Shown: piece after piece, positions 6,484 through 12,782 of the stretch
Layout of the letters: each line of letters starts with the position of its first letter
Numbering within the stretch: position 1 is the first letter of the stretch
Source: Baffinella frigidus
Lineage: Eukaryota > Cryptophyceae > Cryptomonadales > Baffinellaceae
Assembly (NCBI GenBank): GCA_026770585.1
Contig: MU646303.1
Coordinates: 1,134,513-1,147,294, forward strand
Reading direction: 5' to 3'
DNA: 12,782 bases
The notes under the pieces: model-generated
Told to the model about the DNA's origin: nothing
Seen by the model: the letters and a program-made list of their open reading frames with translations, nothing else
Databases searched by the model: none
Program-made: the position numbers and the translations under genes

Positions 6484-9400
6484 CTGCCCCCCCCAGAACG
6501 AAAAGGTGTTTAAAAAGGGCGTTTTGTGTGCGATGCCGTTAACACCCACCATTTGGCGTCAGCGGTACAGATAGAGCACGCTCGTGTCAACCTGCACCGA
6601 AAAGGGGATAGCACGCTATCATCGTCAGGGGGCAGTCCACGCTTCACACCCCCTGCTCGTCCCGGAAACCGCCCTTGTAAACGCCCCCCCCCGGAAACAG
6701 CCCGTTTAAAGGTCTTTTCCGCCGTTAACACGGACCGTTTTGTGTCAGCGGTTCAGATAGAAGGCGCTCGTGCCCGCCTGCACTGACCAGGGGATACAAC
6801 TGTTTATTGTCAAGGCTATCCAATACTTTTCTCTCGCCATCAACCACCGTGGCCTTTATCGTCGGGCGGCAGTCCACGCTGCACACCCCTGCGGTGGTTG
6901 GTTCCAAGGAAAAAACATTACGTAGCGTTACGAATAAATTATCATGTTACGAATAAATTATTGTCACGTTACGAATAAATTATTATTACGTAGCGTTACG
7001 AACAAATTATGACGAACCGTGCTGTACACCCCCTGCTCCGACAGGTGGACAGCACCGTTGATTCTCGAGGCTACGTAATGCTTTTCTTTCTCGTTACCAA
7101 TCACTGTTCGGGTGGCAGTCATTCAGTGCGAGGACCTAAACCAGGAGGAGCACGTCTCGGGCCGTTAGATCAACATTCAGTCAACCGTTCAGTGGTGGGG
7201 AAGCCATAGGACACAGAGGCGAGATGAGATACATAGCTTGTCGGAAGTCCTCTCTACTTGCATTCTACCCTTTCGCGAGGTCTGCAGCAATCCTGTGACT
7301 CGAGATGTTGGGGAAAAATCAATCCTGAGGTGCTAAAGCGCGGCTCATAACCTGTGCCATATCGCGGATGATGCCGACGAGGTTCCCGGACTCGCGCTCG
7401 AACACCCGCGCCTCGTTCGACCCCGAGCCCCCCGCGACCACGTGGCTGCACACGGGTTAAGTCAACAACAGGAAGTAAAGTCAACATATAAAGCATCATG
7501 GTCAACATATAAAGCATCCGGAGGTCTAAGTCAACATAGAAAGCATCCGGAGGTCTCGTCCACAATAACTCCAGGGGCCGCGGAAGTTCTGGGACATGGG
7601 GGGGGTGGGCCAGTGCGCACAAACACCCGCGTGTCATTCGAAGGGTGTGCGTCAGGGGCTGCTGTATGCTAGCTGCCGCTTATAGAGTTCCTACTCGATT
7701 TTTGTTTTTAGCCGGCTAAAAAAAAAATCAGTTTTGGGGGGTACGGATTACGCAGGGGGCTTACCTGGCGGTAGGGTCCTTGCTGTACTGGGCGGCATAG
7801 AGCATGCTGGGCGTCGGGCCTGTGTTTAGGGTTCAGGGTTTAGGGTTTAGGGTTCAGAGTCTAGGGTTTAGGGTTCAGGGTTTATGGTTCAGGGTTCAGG
7901 GTTTAGGATTTAGGGTTCAGGTTTCAGGATTCAGGGTGTGGGGTGTAGGGTGTAGGGTGTAGGGTGTAGGGTGTAGGGTGTAGGGTGTAGGGTGTAAAGT
8001 GTAGGGTGCAGGGTGTAGGGTGTAGGGTGCAGGGTGTAGGGTGCAGGGGTCGGGCCTGTGTTGTTCCAGGTGTACTCCCGCACCAAGTTCGTGCTCCGGA
8101 AATCCCACTCCTGGTTTTCGGGGGTGTAGGGTTAAGTGAAGGGTGAAGGGTGAAGGCGTTGAGAACCCGCCAAACGGTCAAAGCCATCTTACGGTATCGC
8201 CCCTCCCTCGTCAGGCCACAGGTGTGAAAAGAGCTGGACTGCACTGGTAGCGGGAAGATCTTTTCGTCAAGTTGGACTCCGCACAAAAGAGCCAGTGCGA
8301 AGAGCATCACAGTGTACTCAATGAGTAGCCAAAATCAAGTGAGGCAGAGCACATCCCGGACCACCTTGAAATCGAGAGGGTTCCTCTGGGGGCGGTCACA
8401 TCCGGGGAAACCTATTTTTCTGTAATTTGATGGCAACGAAAATTACTACACCATTCGTTCTTACTAGTAGTATTAAAGCATTCGCGTAGTAATTTTCATT
8501 GGAATCAAATGAAAGAAAAATAGGTTTCCCCGGATAAGGTCTCCGAGGCGGGCTCGTGCTTAAGGCTCGTCAACTTTTGTATCACTCAACTGAAGGCTTG
8601 GGAGCCTATCTATGACCTGTTCCGAGAGTCATACCGAAGAAGAGAAGTTGCAGCACCTGGATGCACTTGTCGGGACGCCCTTACACCCGACACCCCTCTA
8701 GACCCTAAACCCCAAACCCCAAACCTTAGTGCAGGAAACTCAATCATCACCGGAGCGTCTCGGCAAGCAGGACTCCGCACAAGAGAGCCAGCACACAGAG
8801 CAGCACGATGCACTTACTGAGGGAGGGAGGCCAAGATGAACTGAGGGAGAGCTCTGAAATTCTCGACACAGGTCATAGATACGCCCTGAAGCCTTGAGTT
8901 GAGTGATGCCCGCCTTGGAGACCGCTCCCGGAGAAAAGGAACCCTGTCGATTGCAGGGTGGTACGGGATGTGCTCTGCCTCACTTGATCTTGCTTCCTCA
9001 TTCAATTTGTACTAGAATCTTATCCAGTACCTGGAGGCACTTGTCGGGGCGCCACGACCCAGTGATGATTGAGTTTCCTGCTCCACGGTTTTGGGGTTAG
9101 GGGTTAGGTTCTAGCGGGGTGTAGGGATTATGGCGAGTGTGCACTCGCTACGGCAATCCGTGACTTGCGCTGAAACGGAGGCTGTCACAACACTCCCCTC
9201 ACCCCTACACACTCTAATAAAGAAGCACGACAGCTGACTGAACCGGGTAGGCGATGCACCGGGGCGATGACTAAACCCGGAGGTTTTCTTACGGACATGC
9301 TCAGCGAAACCTGGGTGAAATCCAAGCTGGTTTCTCTTCGTAGCCAACTGTGTGGAACCACGCTGGGTGCAGAAAGGGCTCTCGTCATTAGGCTCATAGA

Positions 9401-12400
9401 CGTGTGGACCACTCATTTTCAGGTTTGAGAGTAATAATGAAGAAGACGAGAAGGGGGGGGGTAATAAAGAAGAAGAAGAAGAAGAAGAAGGGGGAGGGGG
9501 GAGGTGCCATAGAGGTCGAGAGCGTCGCCCGTGACATGGCACCCGAAGCAGCTTCGTACCTGCATCACAACACACGATTGGATTATTTGGAGGATTGGCT
9601 TCAGCATCCCCCAAGAGTCGGACCAGAACCAAATGCATCAAACAGATTCGGAACCATCAAGACGCTTCATCGACATGTTTCAACTCACGACGGATGACTA
9701 GCTGGGGTAGTACCGGCGAGTCCATGCAGATGATCTGGACGGTGTTGTCCCACCCGGCCGAGAGCACGACTCTGTTGTCTCCCCGGACTTTTTTTCTCTC
9801 TCTCTCTCTCACTCTCTCACTCACTCACTCACTCACTCTCTCTCTCTCTCTCTCTCCCTCTCCCTCCCTCCTGCTCTGTCTCTGTCTCTGTCTCTGTCTC
9901 TGTCTCTGTCTTTGTCTCTGTCTCTGTCTCTATTTCTCGCTCTCTCTCTTCGGATGGCTGGCGCTCGTACCGGCGAGTCCATGCGAATGTCCCAGATCTG
10001 GACGGTGTTGTCCCACCCGGCTGAGAGAACGACGTTGTCATCGTCCGGCGAGAACTTCACGGAGAAAACGCGGTTCGAGTGCCCCGATTTCGTGCGCCCG
10101 TACCTGGGGTGGGGTTTGGGGTTTGGGGTTTGGGGTTTGGGGTTTGGGGCTTGGGGTTTGGGGGTTTCCGTCCGGAGATAACTTAACCAATAAGGACGAC
10201 AATGCACCCGGAAAGTTTTAGTTAGCCGAAACTTAGTTCGCGAAACGCTCTCAGTAGCCACAAATTTTGGACTCTCTCAACATTTAGGGATCGTTTTAGG
10301 GCTAAGGGTCTAGATATGGAGAGGAGGGTTCAGGGTTCAGGGTTCAGGGTTCAGGGTTCAGGGCGCCGGGTTCAAAGTTCAAGGCTCGGGGTGCAGCGTT
10401 CAGGGTGCAGGGTGCAGGGTTCAGGGATCAAGGTGATACGTTTTAGGGTGTGGGGTTTGAGGTTTGGGGTTTGGGGGTTTGGGTTTAGGGAGTGGGGGTG
10501 GCGAGTACCCGCCCGTGAGCGTAGCCTGGAGAGACTTTGTTGACTCGTCGTAGATGCGGAGCTGCGAGGGACAGCACGCATCGAGCGTCAAAACCCAACT
10601 CCCAGCGAGAATGAAACCAAAACTCAAGTCCCAGCAAAATTCGAACAAAAAAAAACACGACTGTTGACTAGCGAGATTCGAAACGAAAGACAACTCCCAT
10701 CGACAATGAAACAAAGCTCCAGTGAGAGAACTCCCGGCGAGAGTCAAGCCGAAACTCCCACCGCAAGTCAAACGAAATCAACCCCAAGCCAGCAGGTTTG
10801 CATGCATGAGAAATCCTCAAACAAGGCCGCTTCGGGTGGGGACCCCGCGCCAAAAGCGGCAAAGTGGGAATTGGCGCGCCCCCCCTTTGCCACGGCAAAG
10901 TGGGAATTTCAAACGATTGTACCTTGTAGTCGCTGCCCGCAGTGGCGAACTTGAGCCCGTCGAATCGGTAGTCGAGTGCGAAGACTTGGTTGTCCTTCTC
11001 TACGATCGTGTGCTGTCACCCCAGGCGTTGCTTCAGCAAGAAAATGAGTCGGAGATCCCCGCAAGTGAAACCCGAAATGAAATCTTCAGTGCCGGTTTCG
11101 TGTGAGCAGTGCCAGTTTCTTTGATACAACCTTCTTGCGCCGCTACCAGTTCAATCCAGTCTCTTCTCTCAACCACAGCGGAAATTGCCACTTTACGAGT
11201 CCGCGAGTTGCTCTTCCTTTGTCACCTCGCAAAAAAACACCTCGCAAAAAACAGCGAGTAAATTTATTGTATTCGCTTTACAAAAAACAGCAAGTACATT
11301 TATTCACCTTGCAAAAAACACAGGACGAGCAACTCACCACCTCGCAAAAAACAGCGAGGTGATGATTCACACAAAATGGCAAGGTGATGTTTTGCAAGTG
11401 GCACCGGCACTGTGGCACCGGGTCAAGCAAGTCTCTCCCACGACTGTTGACAGGTTTGAGCTTTTCCTGGTACAAACCCTGCTCGGATTAGACCAGCGTG
11501 GAAAAGGGGAGAGTGCGGACCAACTTGATCGAGGTCATGTGCCAGTGCTTCACTTCGTTGGGTACGAGTCATTGTGCTGATACACACCCTGCGCTAGTCA
11601 CCAGTGGTACGGGGGAGTGTCCGTAAAACCTTGACCCATAAACGCTCAACGCCAAACGCTCAACGCCAAACGCCAAACGCCAAACACTAAACAATAAACT
11701 CTAAACGCCAAACGCCAAACGCCAAAACACTCAACACTAAACGCTAAACGCTTAACGCCAAACGCCAAAAGCCAAGCGCTGAAAGCCAAACGCCAAACGC
11801 TCGACGCGAAATGCTCAACGCTGAACCCTGGTACCAGGCACTTCATGGAGGTCATGTGCCAGTGCTTGACTTCGCCATTGGCGGACGCAGACGTGAGGAC
11901 GTTGCGCGTCTTCGAGGACTGGTTGTTCGGGCGAAACCGGATGCTGCCAGACCACGCGCATGCGATTAAAGAATTTTGCAGAGCAGAATTGATTCAGAAA
12001 TAATGCAGAATTGATGCAGAAGCACTCGTGGGGACGTTGCGCGTCTTGGGCGACTCAGGCAGAGCTAGTCTTCATGCCCCTTCAGGTGTTGCCCGAAACC
12101 CTGAACAAAAAAAACAAGACACGAGACCCGAAAACCGAAAACCGAAGGGGGCGGAGCACACCCACATCTGCCTCAGGCGGGTTGGCTGACTAGGCTTACG
12201 TTGGCATGCTGTGTTTGCGGTAAAAATCCAATTGGTGAGCCCAGATAGACTGAGCCATAGCTAGAATCTGGGCGTTTGCCCCCGCGGGCCGCGGCAGTAG
12301 GGTGTAAGGGGGGCGCGGAGCACATCTGGACCCTAAACCCTTAACCTGAACACTAAACCCTCAACGGAGCACACCTGCATGTCGGCGACCCGTCCCCGAG

Positions 12401-12426
12401 GTGCGCCATGTGGTACACTTTGTTGC
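6413..12426 (-). CDS. WD40-repeat beta-propeller protein, at least 11 exons, partial
   Basis: Eleven exons on the minus strand join in phase to 269 complete residues. WD-like repeat ends appear in order: HWH (exon 2), RIYDE (exon 4), GWDNTVQIWDI (exon 5), QEWDF (exons 7-8) and ARVFE (exon 10), with GDGTV at the end of exon 11. The usual GH...FSVKFSPD strand pattern is clear in exon 5 and FALDYRFDG in exon 3. WD40 proteins form beta-propellers that act as scaffolds for other proteins; no specific partner can be read from the sequence. Every junction was checked: the leftover bases always complete a codon, and the joined protein reads smoothly (KCL then HTI; LTGG then YGRT; DLY then GNSIITGSWRP). 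Most donors begin GTAC; two appear to be GC. Introns are 236-920 bp, full of minisatellites and decayed exon copies. The N-terminus lies beyond the right edge and the last exon is missing. I recognise the fold, not the orthologue. Confidence 0.85.
6497..6900. repeat. Diverged tandem duplication in intron 10 carrying exon-11 copies
   Basis: Two related units, about 6535-6660 and 6719-6900, share the plus-strand string CCGTTAACAC, a GTCAGCGGT-CAGATAGA block and a TCGTC..GGCAGTCCACGCT block. The last block is the 5' part of exon 11 (compare 6451-6486). Both copies are decayed: changed bases break the coding frame. Confidence 0.75.
6917..7013. repeat. TTACGAATAAATTATT tandem repeat
   Basis: Four imperfect copies of GTTACGAATAAATTAT occur within about 95 bases, two preceded by ACGTAGC. 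AT-rich DNA unlike its GC-rich neighbours; intronic in the WD40 gene. Confidence 0.8.
7352..7445 (-). CDS. WD40 gene exon 10 (94 bp)
   Basis: Acceptor CGTGTGCAG, C plus 31 codons from HVVAGGSGSN to IRDMAQ, before GTTATG. SGSNEARVFERESGNLVG is a WD repeat end with the d-strand RVFE. Confidence 0.9.
7461..7558. repeat. GTCAACATATAAAGCATCC tandem repeat in intron 9
   Basis: Three imperfect units (7479-7500, 7501-7528, 7529-7558) built on GTCAACATATAAAGCAT, the last two followed by CCGGAGGTCT. A partial unit starts at 7461. Confidence 0.8.
7765..7819 (-). CDS. WD40 gene exon 9 (55 bp)
   Basis: Acceptor CTAAACACAG, GC plus 17 codons (PTPSMLYAAQYSKDPTA) and AG before GTAAGC, the only donor here close to the usual GTAAG consensus. 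Confidence 0.85.
7822..8050. repeat. Telomere-like 7-bp minisatellite filling intron 8
   Basis: Plus strand begins as TTTAGGG/TTCAGGG repeats (about 7826-7935) and changes to GTGTAGG/GTGCAGG repeats (about 7936-8050). The sharp change of unit type suggests local amplification of successive variants. Confidence 0.9.
8056..8110 (-). CDS. WD40 gene exon 8 (55 bp), GC donor
   Basis: Acceptor GAAAACCAG, 18 codons (EWDFRSTNLVREYTWNNT) and G before GCCCGA. The 13 bases ACACAGGCCCGAC occur at this exon's end and again at the start of exon 9, with a 7-bp minisatellite between. The minisatellite has no GT on this strand, so a GC-AG intron is the simplest reading. Confidence 0.8.
8273..8853. repeat. 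Diverged direct repeat within intron 7
   Basis: About 8273-8347 and 8770-8853 are related in the same orientation, starting GGACTCCGCACAA and continuing with AGAGCCAG and GAG..CA.CAC blocks. On the minus strand both copies keep a hydrophobic reading with LALLCGV in common. Confidence 0.65.
8334..8988. repeat. Diverged inverted duplication within intron 7
   Basis: The left arm (about 8334-8397 plus 8538-8628, interrupted by the MITE) matches the reverse complement of about 8858-8988. Shared blocks include CAAGTGAGGCAGAGCACATC, GGCGGGC, CACTCAACT and TATCTATGACCTGT. The copies also differ by small insertions. Confidence 0.75.
8398..8537. mobile_element. 140-bp foldback MITE with GGTC target duplication
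   Basis: Imperfect inverted arms of about 50 bp begin with ATCCGGGGAAACCTATTTTT at both ends, converging on a short AT-rich centre with TTACTAGTAG. The element is flanked by GGTC at 8394-8397 and 8538-8541. The related inverted copy at 8858-8988 has a single GGTC (8918-8921 read on minus) and no insert, which is the empty site. No coding capacity. Confidence 0.85.
9031..9077 (-). CDS. WD40 gene exon 7 (47 bp)
   Basis: Acceptor GTGGAGCAG, GA plus 15 codons (NSIITGSWRPDKCLQ) before GTACTG. TGSWRPDKCLQ plus EWDF of exon 8 makes a canonical repeat end. Two decayed copies of parts of this exon lie in intron 7, one on each strand (8657-8680 and about 8729-8747). Confidence 0.85.
9440..9495. repeat. 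GAA/TTC microsatellite beside exon 6
   Basis: About nine AAG units within 9468-9492, flanked by G runs at 9454-9461 and 9491-9503. On the coding strand this is a CTT tract that begins directly after the GC donor of exon 6. Confidence 0.9.
9508..9559 (-). CDS. WD40 gene exon 6 (52 bp), GC donor
   Basis: Acceptor GTGATGCAG, then 17 codons (VRSCFGCHVTGDALDLY) and G. The next bases are GCACCT, so the donor appears to be GC; no GT occurs in the following 50 or so bases, which are a CTT microsatellite. G plus GA of the next exon restores Gly. Confidence 0.8.
9714..9787 (-). pseudogene. Decayed copy of exon 5 inside intron 5
   Basis: Matches 9971-10047 closely, including the GTAC donor. On the minus strand it still reads LSAGWDNTVQI, but a 6-base in-frame deletion has changed IWDIRM to IICM, removing the WD motif. 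It is separated from real exon 5 by a CT microsatellite. It is probably not used in the mRNA, as no acceptor is clear. Confidence 0.8.
9789..9955. repeat. CT and CTGTCT microsatellite
   Basis: The plus strand is (CT)n with CTCA variants, then CCCTC, then about a dozen TCTGTC units and more CT. It lies between exon 5 and its decayed copy. Long frames across it are artefacts. Confidence 0.95.
9971..10103 (-). CDS. WD40 gene exon 5 (133 bp)
   Basis: Acceptor CACCCCAG, G plus 44 codons, ending in phase 0 before GTACGA. Carries GHSNRVFSVKFSPDDD and GWDNTVQIWDIR, the clearest WD40 repeat in the window and the longest exon. A decayed copy of its 3' part lies in the next intron at 9714-9787. Confidence 0.95.
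10106..10168. repeat. TTTGGGG minisatellite next to the exon 5 acceptor
   Basis: About eight 7-bp TTTGGGG units; on the coding strand they are CCCCAAA repeats directly upstream of the acceptor CACCCCAG, so the repeat forms its C-rich pyrimidine tract. Confidence 0.9.
10325..10500. repeat. TTCAGGG / TTTGGGG minisatellite in intron 4
   Basis: Runs of TTCAGGG, then GTGCAGG, then TTTGGGG-type units, ending just beyond the exon 4 donor at 10508. Confidence 0.9.
10509..10561 (-). CDS. WD40 gene exon 4 (53 bp)
   Basis: Acceptor CTGTCCCTCGCAG, then 17 codons (LRIYDESTKSLQATLTG) and GG before GTACTC. GSDYK of exon 3 plus LRIYDE completes a WD repeat. Confidence 0.9.
10588..10790. repeat. Degenerate tandem repeat of about 23 bp in intron 3
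   Basis: Seven or so diverged units on the theme AACTCCCAGCGAGAATGAAA. Related words (CCCGCAAGTGAAACCCGAAA) appear again near 11057-11080 in intron 2. Confidence 0.65.
10923..11012 (-). CDS. WD40 gene exon 3 (90 bp)
   Basis: Exactly 30 codons in phase 0, from HTIVEKDNQ to AGSDYK, between GGGTGACAG and GTACAA. FALDYRFDGLKFATAGSD is a classic WD repeat core. Confidence 0.9.
11224..11395. repeat. CACCTCGCAAAAAACAGCGAG tandem repeat
   Basis: Several diverged copies of a 20-35-bp unit with the words CACCTCGCAAAAAA and CAGCGAG. One copy forms a perfect 8-bp hairpin, CACCTCGC (11338-11345) with GCGAGGTG (11354-11361). Intronic in the WD40 gene. Confidence 0.75.
11510..11575 (-). pseudogene. Decayed copy of exon 2 3' end inside intron 2
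   Basis: GAGGTCATGTGCCAGTGCTT (11531-11550) and flanks match exon 2 at 11848-11873 with very few changes. On the minus strand it still reads EVKHWHMTS, then diverges from MKCL. A minisatellite (11636-11830) separates it from the real exon. Confidence 0.85.
11636..11828. repeat. CCAAACG / CTCAACG minisatellite in intron 2
   Basis: Plus-strand units AACGCCA, AACGCTC, AACACTA, all about 7 bp and nearly G-poor on this strand. Opposite strand bias to the other telomere-like arrays, and it ends within a few bases of the exon 2 donor at 11834. Confidence 0.9.
11835..11943 (-). CDS. WD40 gene exon 2 (109 bp)
   Basis: Acceptor TCTGGCAG, then C plus 36 codons ending HMTSMKCL before GTACCA. Contains the repeat end GEVKHWH preceded by NVLTSASANG, typical of the c and d strands of a WD repeat. 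Confidence 0.85.
12029..12110 (-). pseudogene. Decayed partial copy of exon 2 inside intron 1
   Basis: GGACGTTGCGCGTCTT at about 12032-12047 repeats exon 2 (11898-11913), and GCCCGAAACC near 12090-12100 recalls GGGCGAAACCGG at 11930-11940. The intervening bases are rearranged and no frame is kept. Confidence 0.6.
12375..12426 (-). CDS. WD40 gene exon 1 in window (52 bp)
   Basis: Acceptor AACGCAG then GC of a split codon, 16 codons (NKVYHMAHLGDGSPTC) and AG before GTGTGC. AG plus the first base C of the next exon gives Ser, and the reading continues as IRFRPNN. This is the weakest exon of the set, since WD character is faint; phase at its 3' side agrees. Confidence 0.55.
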
Positions 12427-12429
12427 CTG

Positions 12430-12782
12430 CGTTTCGGATTTGGTGTTGGGTGTTGGGTGTTGGGTGTTTGGGGTTTGGGGTTTGGGGTTTGGTCTTTGGT
12501 GTTAGGTGTTAGGTGTTTGGGGTTTGGTGTTTGGTGTTTTGGTGTTTGGGGGTTTGGTGTTTGGTGTTTGGTGATTGGTGTTTTGGGGTTTGGTGTTTGG
12601 TGTTTGGGGTTTGGGTTTGGGGGTTTGGGCTTTGGGCTTTGGGGTTTGGGGTTTGTGGTTTGGGGTTTTTGGGTTTGGGGTCTGGGGTTTTGGGGTTTGG
12701 GGTTTGGGGTTTGGGGTTTGGGGTTTCGGGGTTTGGGGTTTTGGGTTTGGGGTTTTGGGTTTTGGGTTTTGGGGTTCGGGGT
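12430..12782. repeat. TTTGGGG / TGTTGGG minisatellite to the window edge
   Basis: More than 340 bases of 7-bp (sometimes 6 or 8-bp) G/T-rich units, starting within a few bases of the exon 1 acceptor. On the coding strand it is CCCCAAA-type and forms the tract before that acceptor. The array continues beyond the window. Confidence 0.95.

Noticed and set aside
6917-7558. Spaced direct repeats resembling a CRISPR array
   Set aside because: Units are contiguous or irregularly spaced without unique spacers, and the context is a eukaryotic intron.
7917-8310. Repeat protein reading YTLHPTP over and over
   Set aside because: This is a 7-bp minisatellite translated in any frame; it lies between two WD40 exons and must be spliced out to keep the propeller reading.
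9111-9641. Minus-strand 176-residue open frame with GPHVYEPNDES near 9400
   Set aside because: I first took GPHV as a WD40 exon, but it breaks the expected reading; the true exon 6 lies at 9508-9559 in another frame and joins exons 5 and 7 in phase. The rest is microsatellite translation.
9595-10221. Long plus-strand open frame (208 residues) rich in Ser/Leu and Cys/Leu
   Set aside because: It is a translation of the CT and CTGTCT microsatellite plus the antisense of exon 5 and its copy; the WD40 reading on the other strand explains the non-repetitive parts.
12430-12782. Possible chromosome end (telomere)
   Set aside because: The heptamers are degenerate and mixed (TTTGGGG, TGTTGGG), and the WD40 gene must continue beyond them, so the array is internal.

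Overview
This window looks like nuclear DNA of a eukaryotic microalga. Genes are split by many introns whose splice phases can be checked by eye. Intergenic DNA is full of short foldback transposon-like elements and 7-bp minisatellites related to the plant/algal telomere repeat TTTAGGG. There are no bacterial operons or Shine-Dalgarno sites. Translations of the commonest dispersed repeat (MSEVPLY on one strand, GTSLIR and YSRPMPRALW on the other) recall, from memory only, junk peptides in predicted proteins of cryptophyte algae such as Baffinella. I therefore lean towards a cryptophyte, without being able to verify it.

Layout. 1-1126: no gene recognised; a short direct repeat and C/T-rich low complexity. 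1153-1494 (-): a 113-residue secreted protein with a zinc-finger-like Cys/His cluster, whose stop codon sits inside a strong hairpin. 1495-1968: divergent intergenic DNA with a GC-rich hairpin and a foldback element. About 2038-4052 (+): a multi-exon gene for an unrecognised membrane protein; two introns are supported by matching phases. 4053-5130: AT-rich repeats, a 30-bp acidic-coding tandem repeat, a GTCAA-rich tract and a tRNA-like promoter. 5133-6057: copies of a roughly 120-bp terminal-inverted-repeat element. 6413-12426 (-): the main finding, at least eleven short exons (47-133 bp) of one WD40 beta-propeller gene, whose phases all agree and whose joined translation gives 269 continuous residues. 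Its 5' end lies beyond the right edge and its last exon was not found.

The WD40 introns are the most unusual part. Most of them hold a decayed copy of the end of a neighbouring exon, often with its splice donor, separated from the real exon by a 7-bp minisatellite or microsatellite. Two introns appear to use GC instead of GT donors. One intron carries a 140-bp foldback element with a GGTC target duplication, and the matching empty site lies about 380 bp away in a diverged inverted copy of the same sequence. Together these suggest introns that grow by duplicating their own splice junctions.

The genes show no obvious shared pathway. All gene models are read by eye and lack transcript support.
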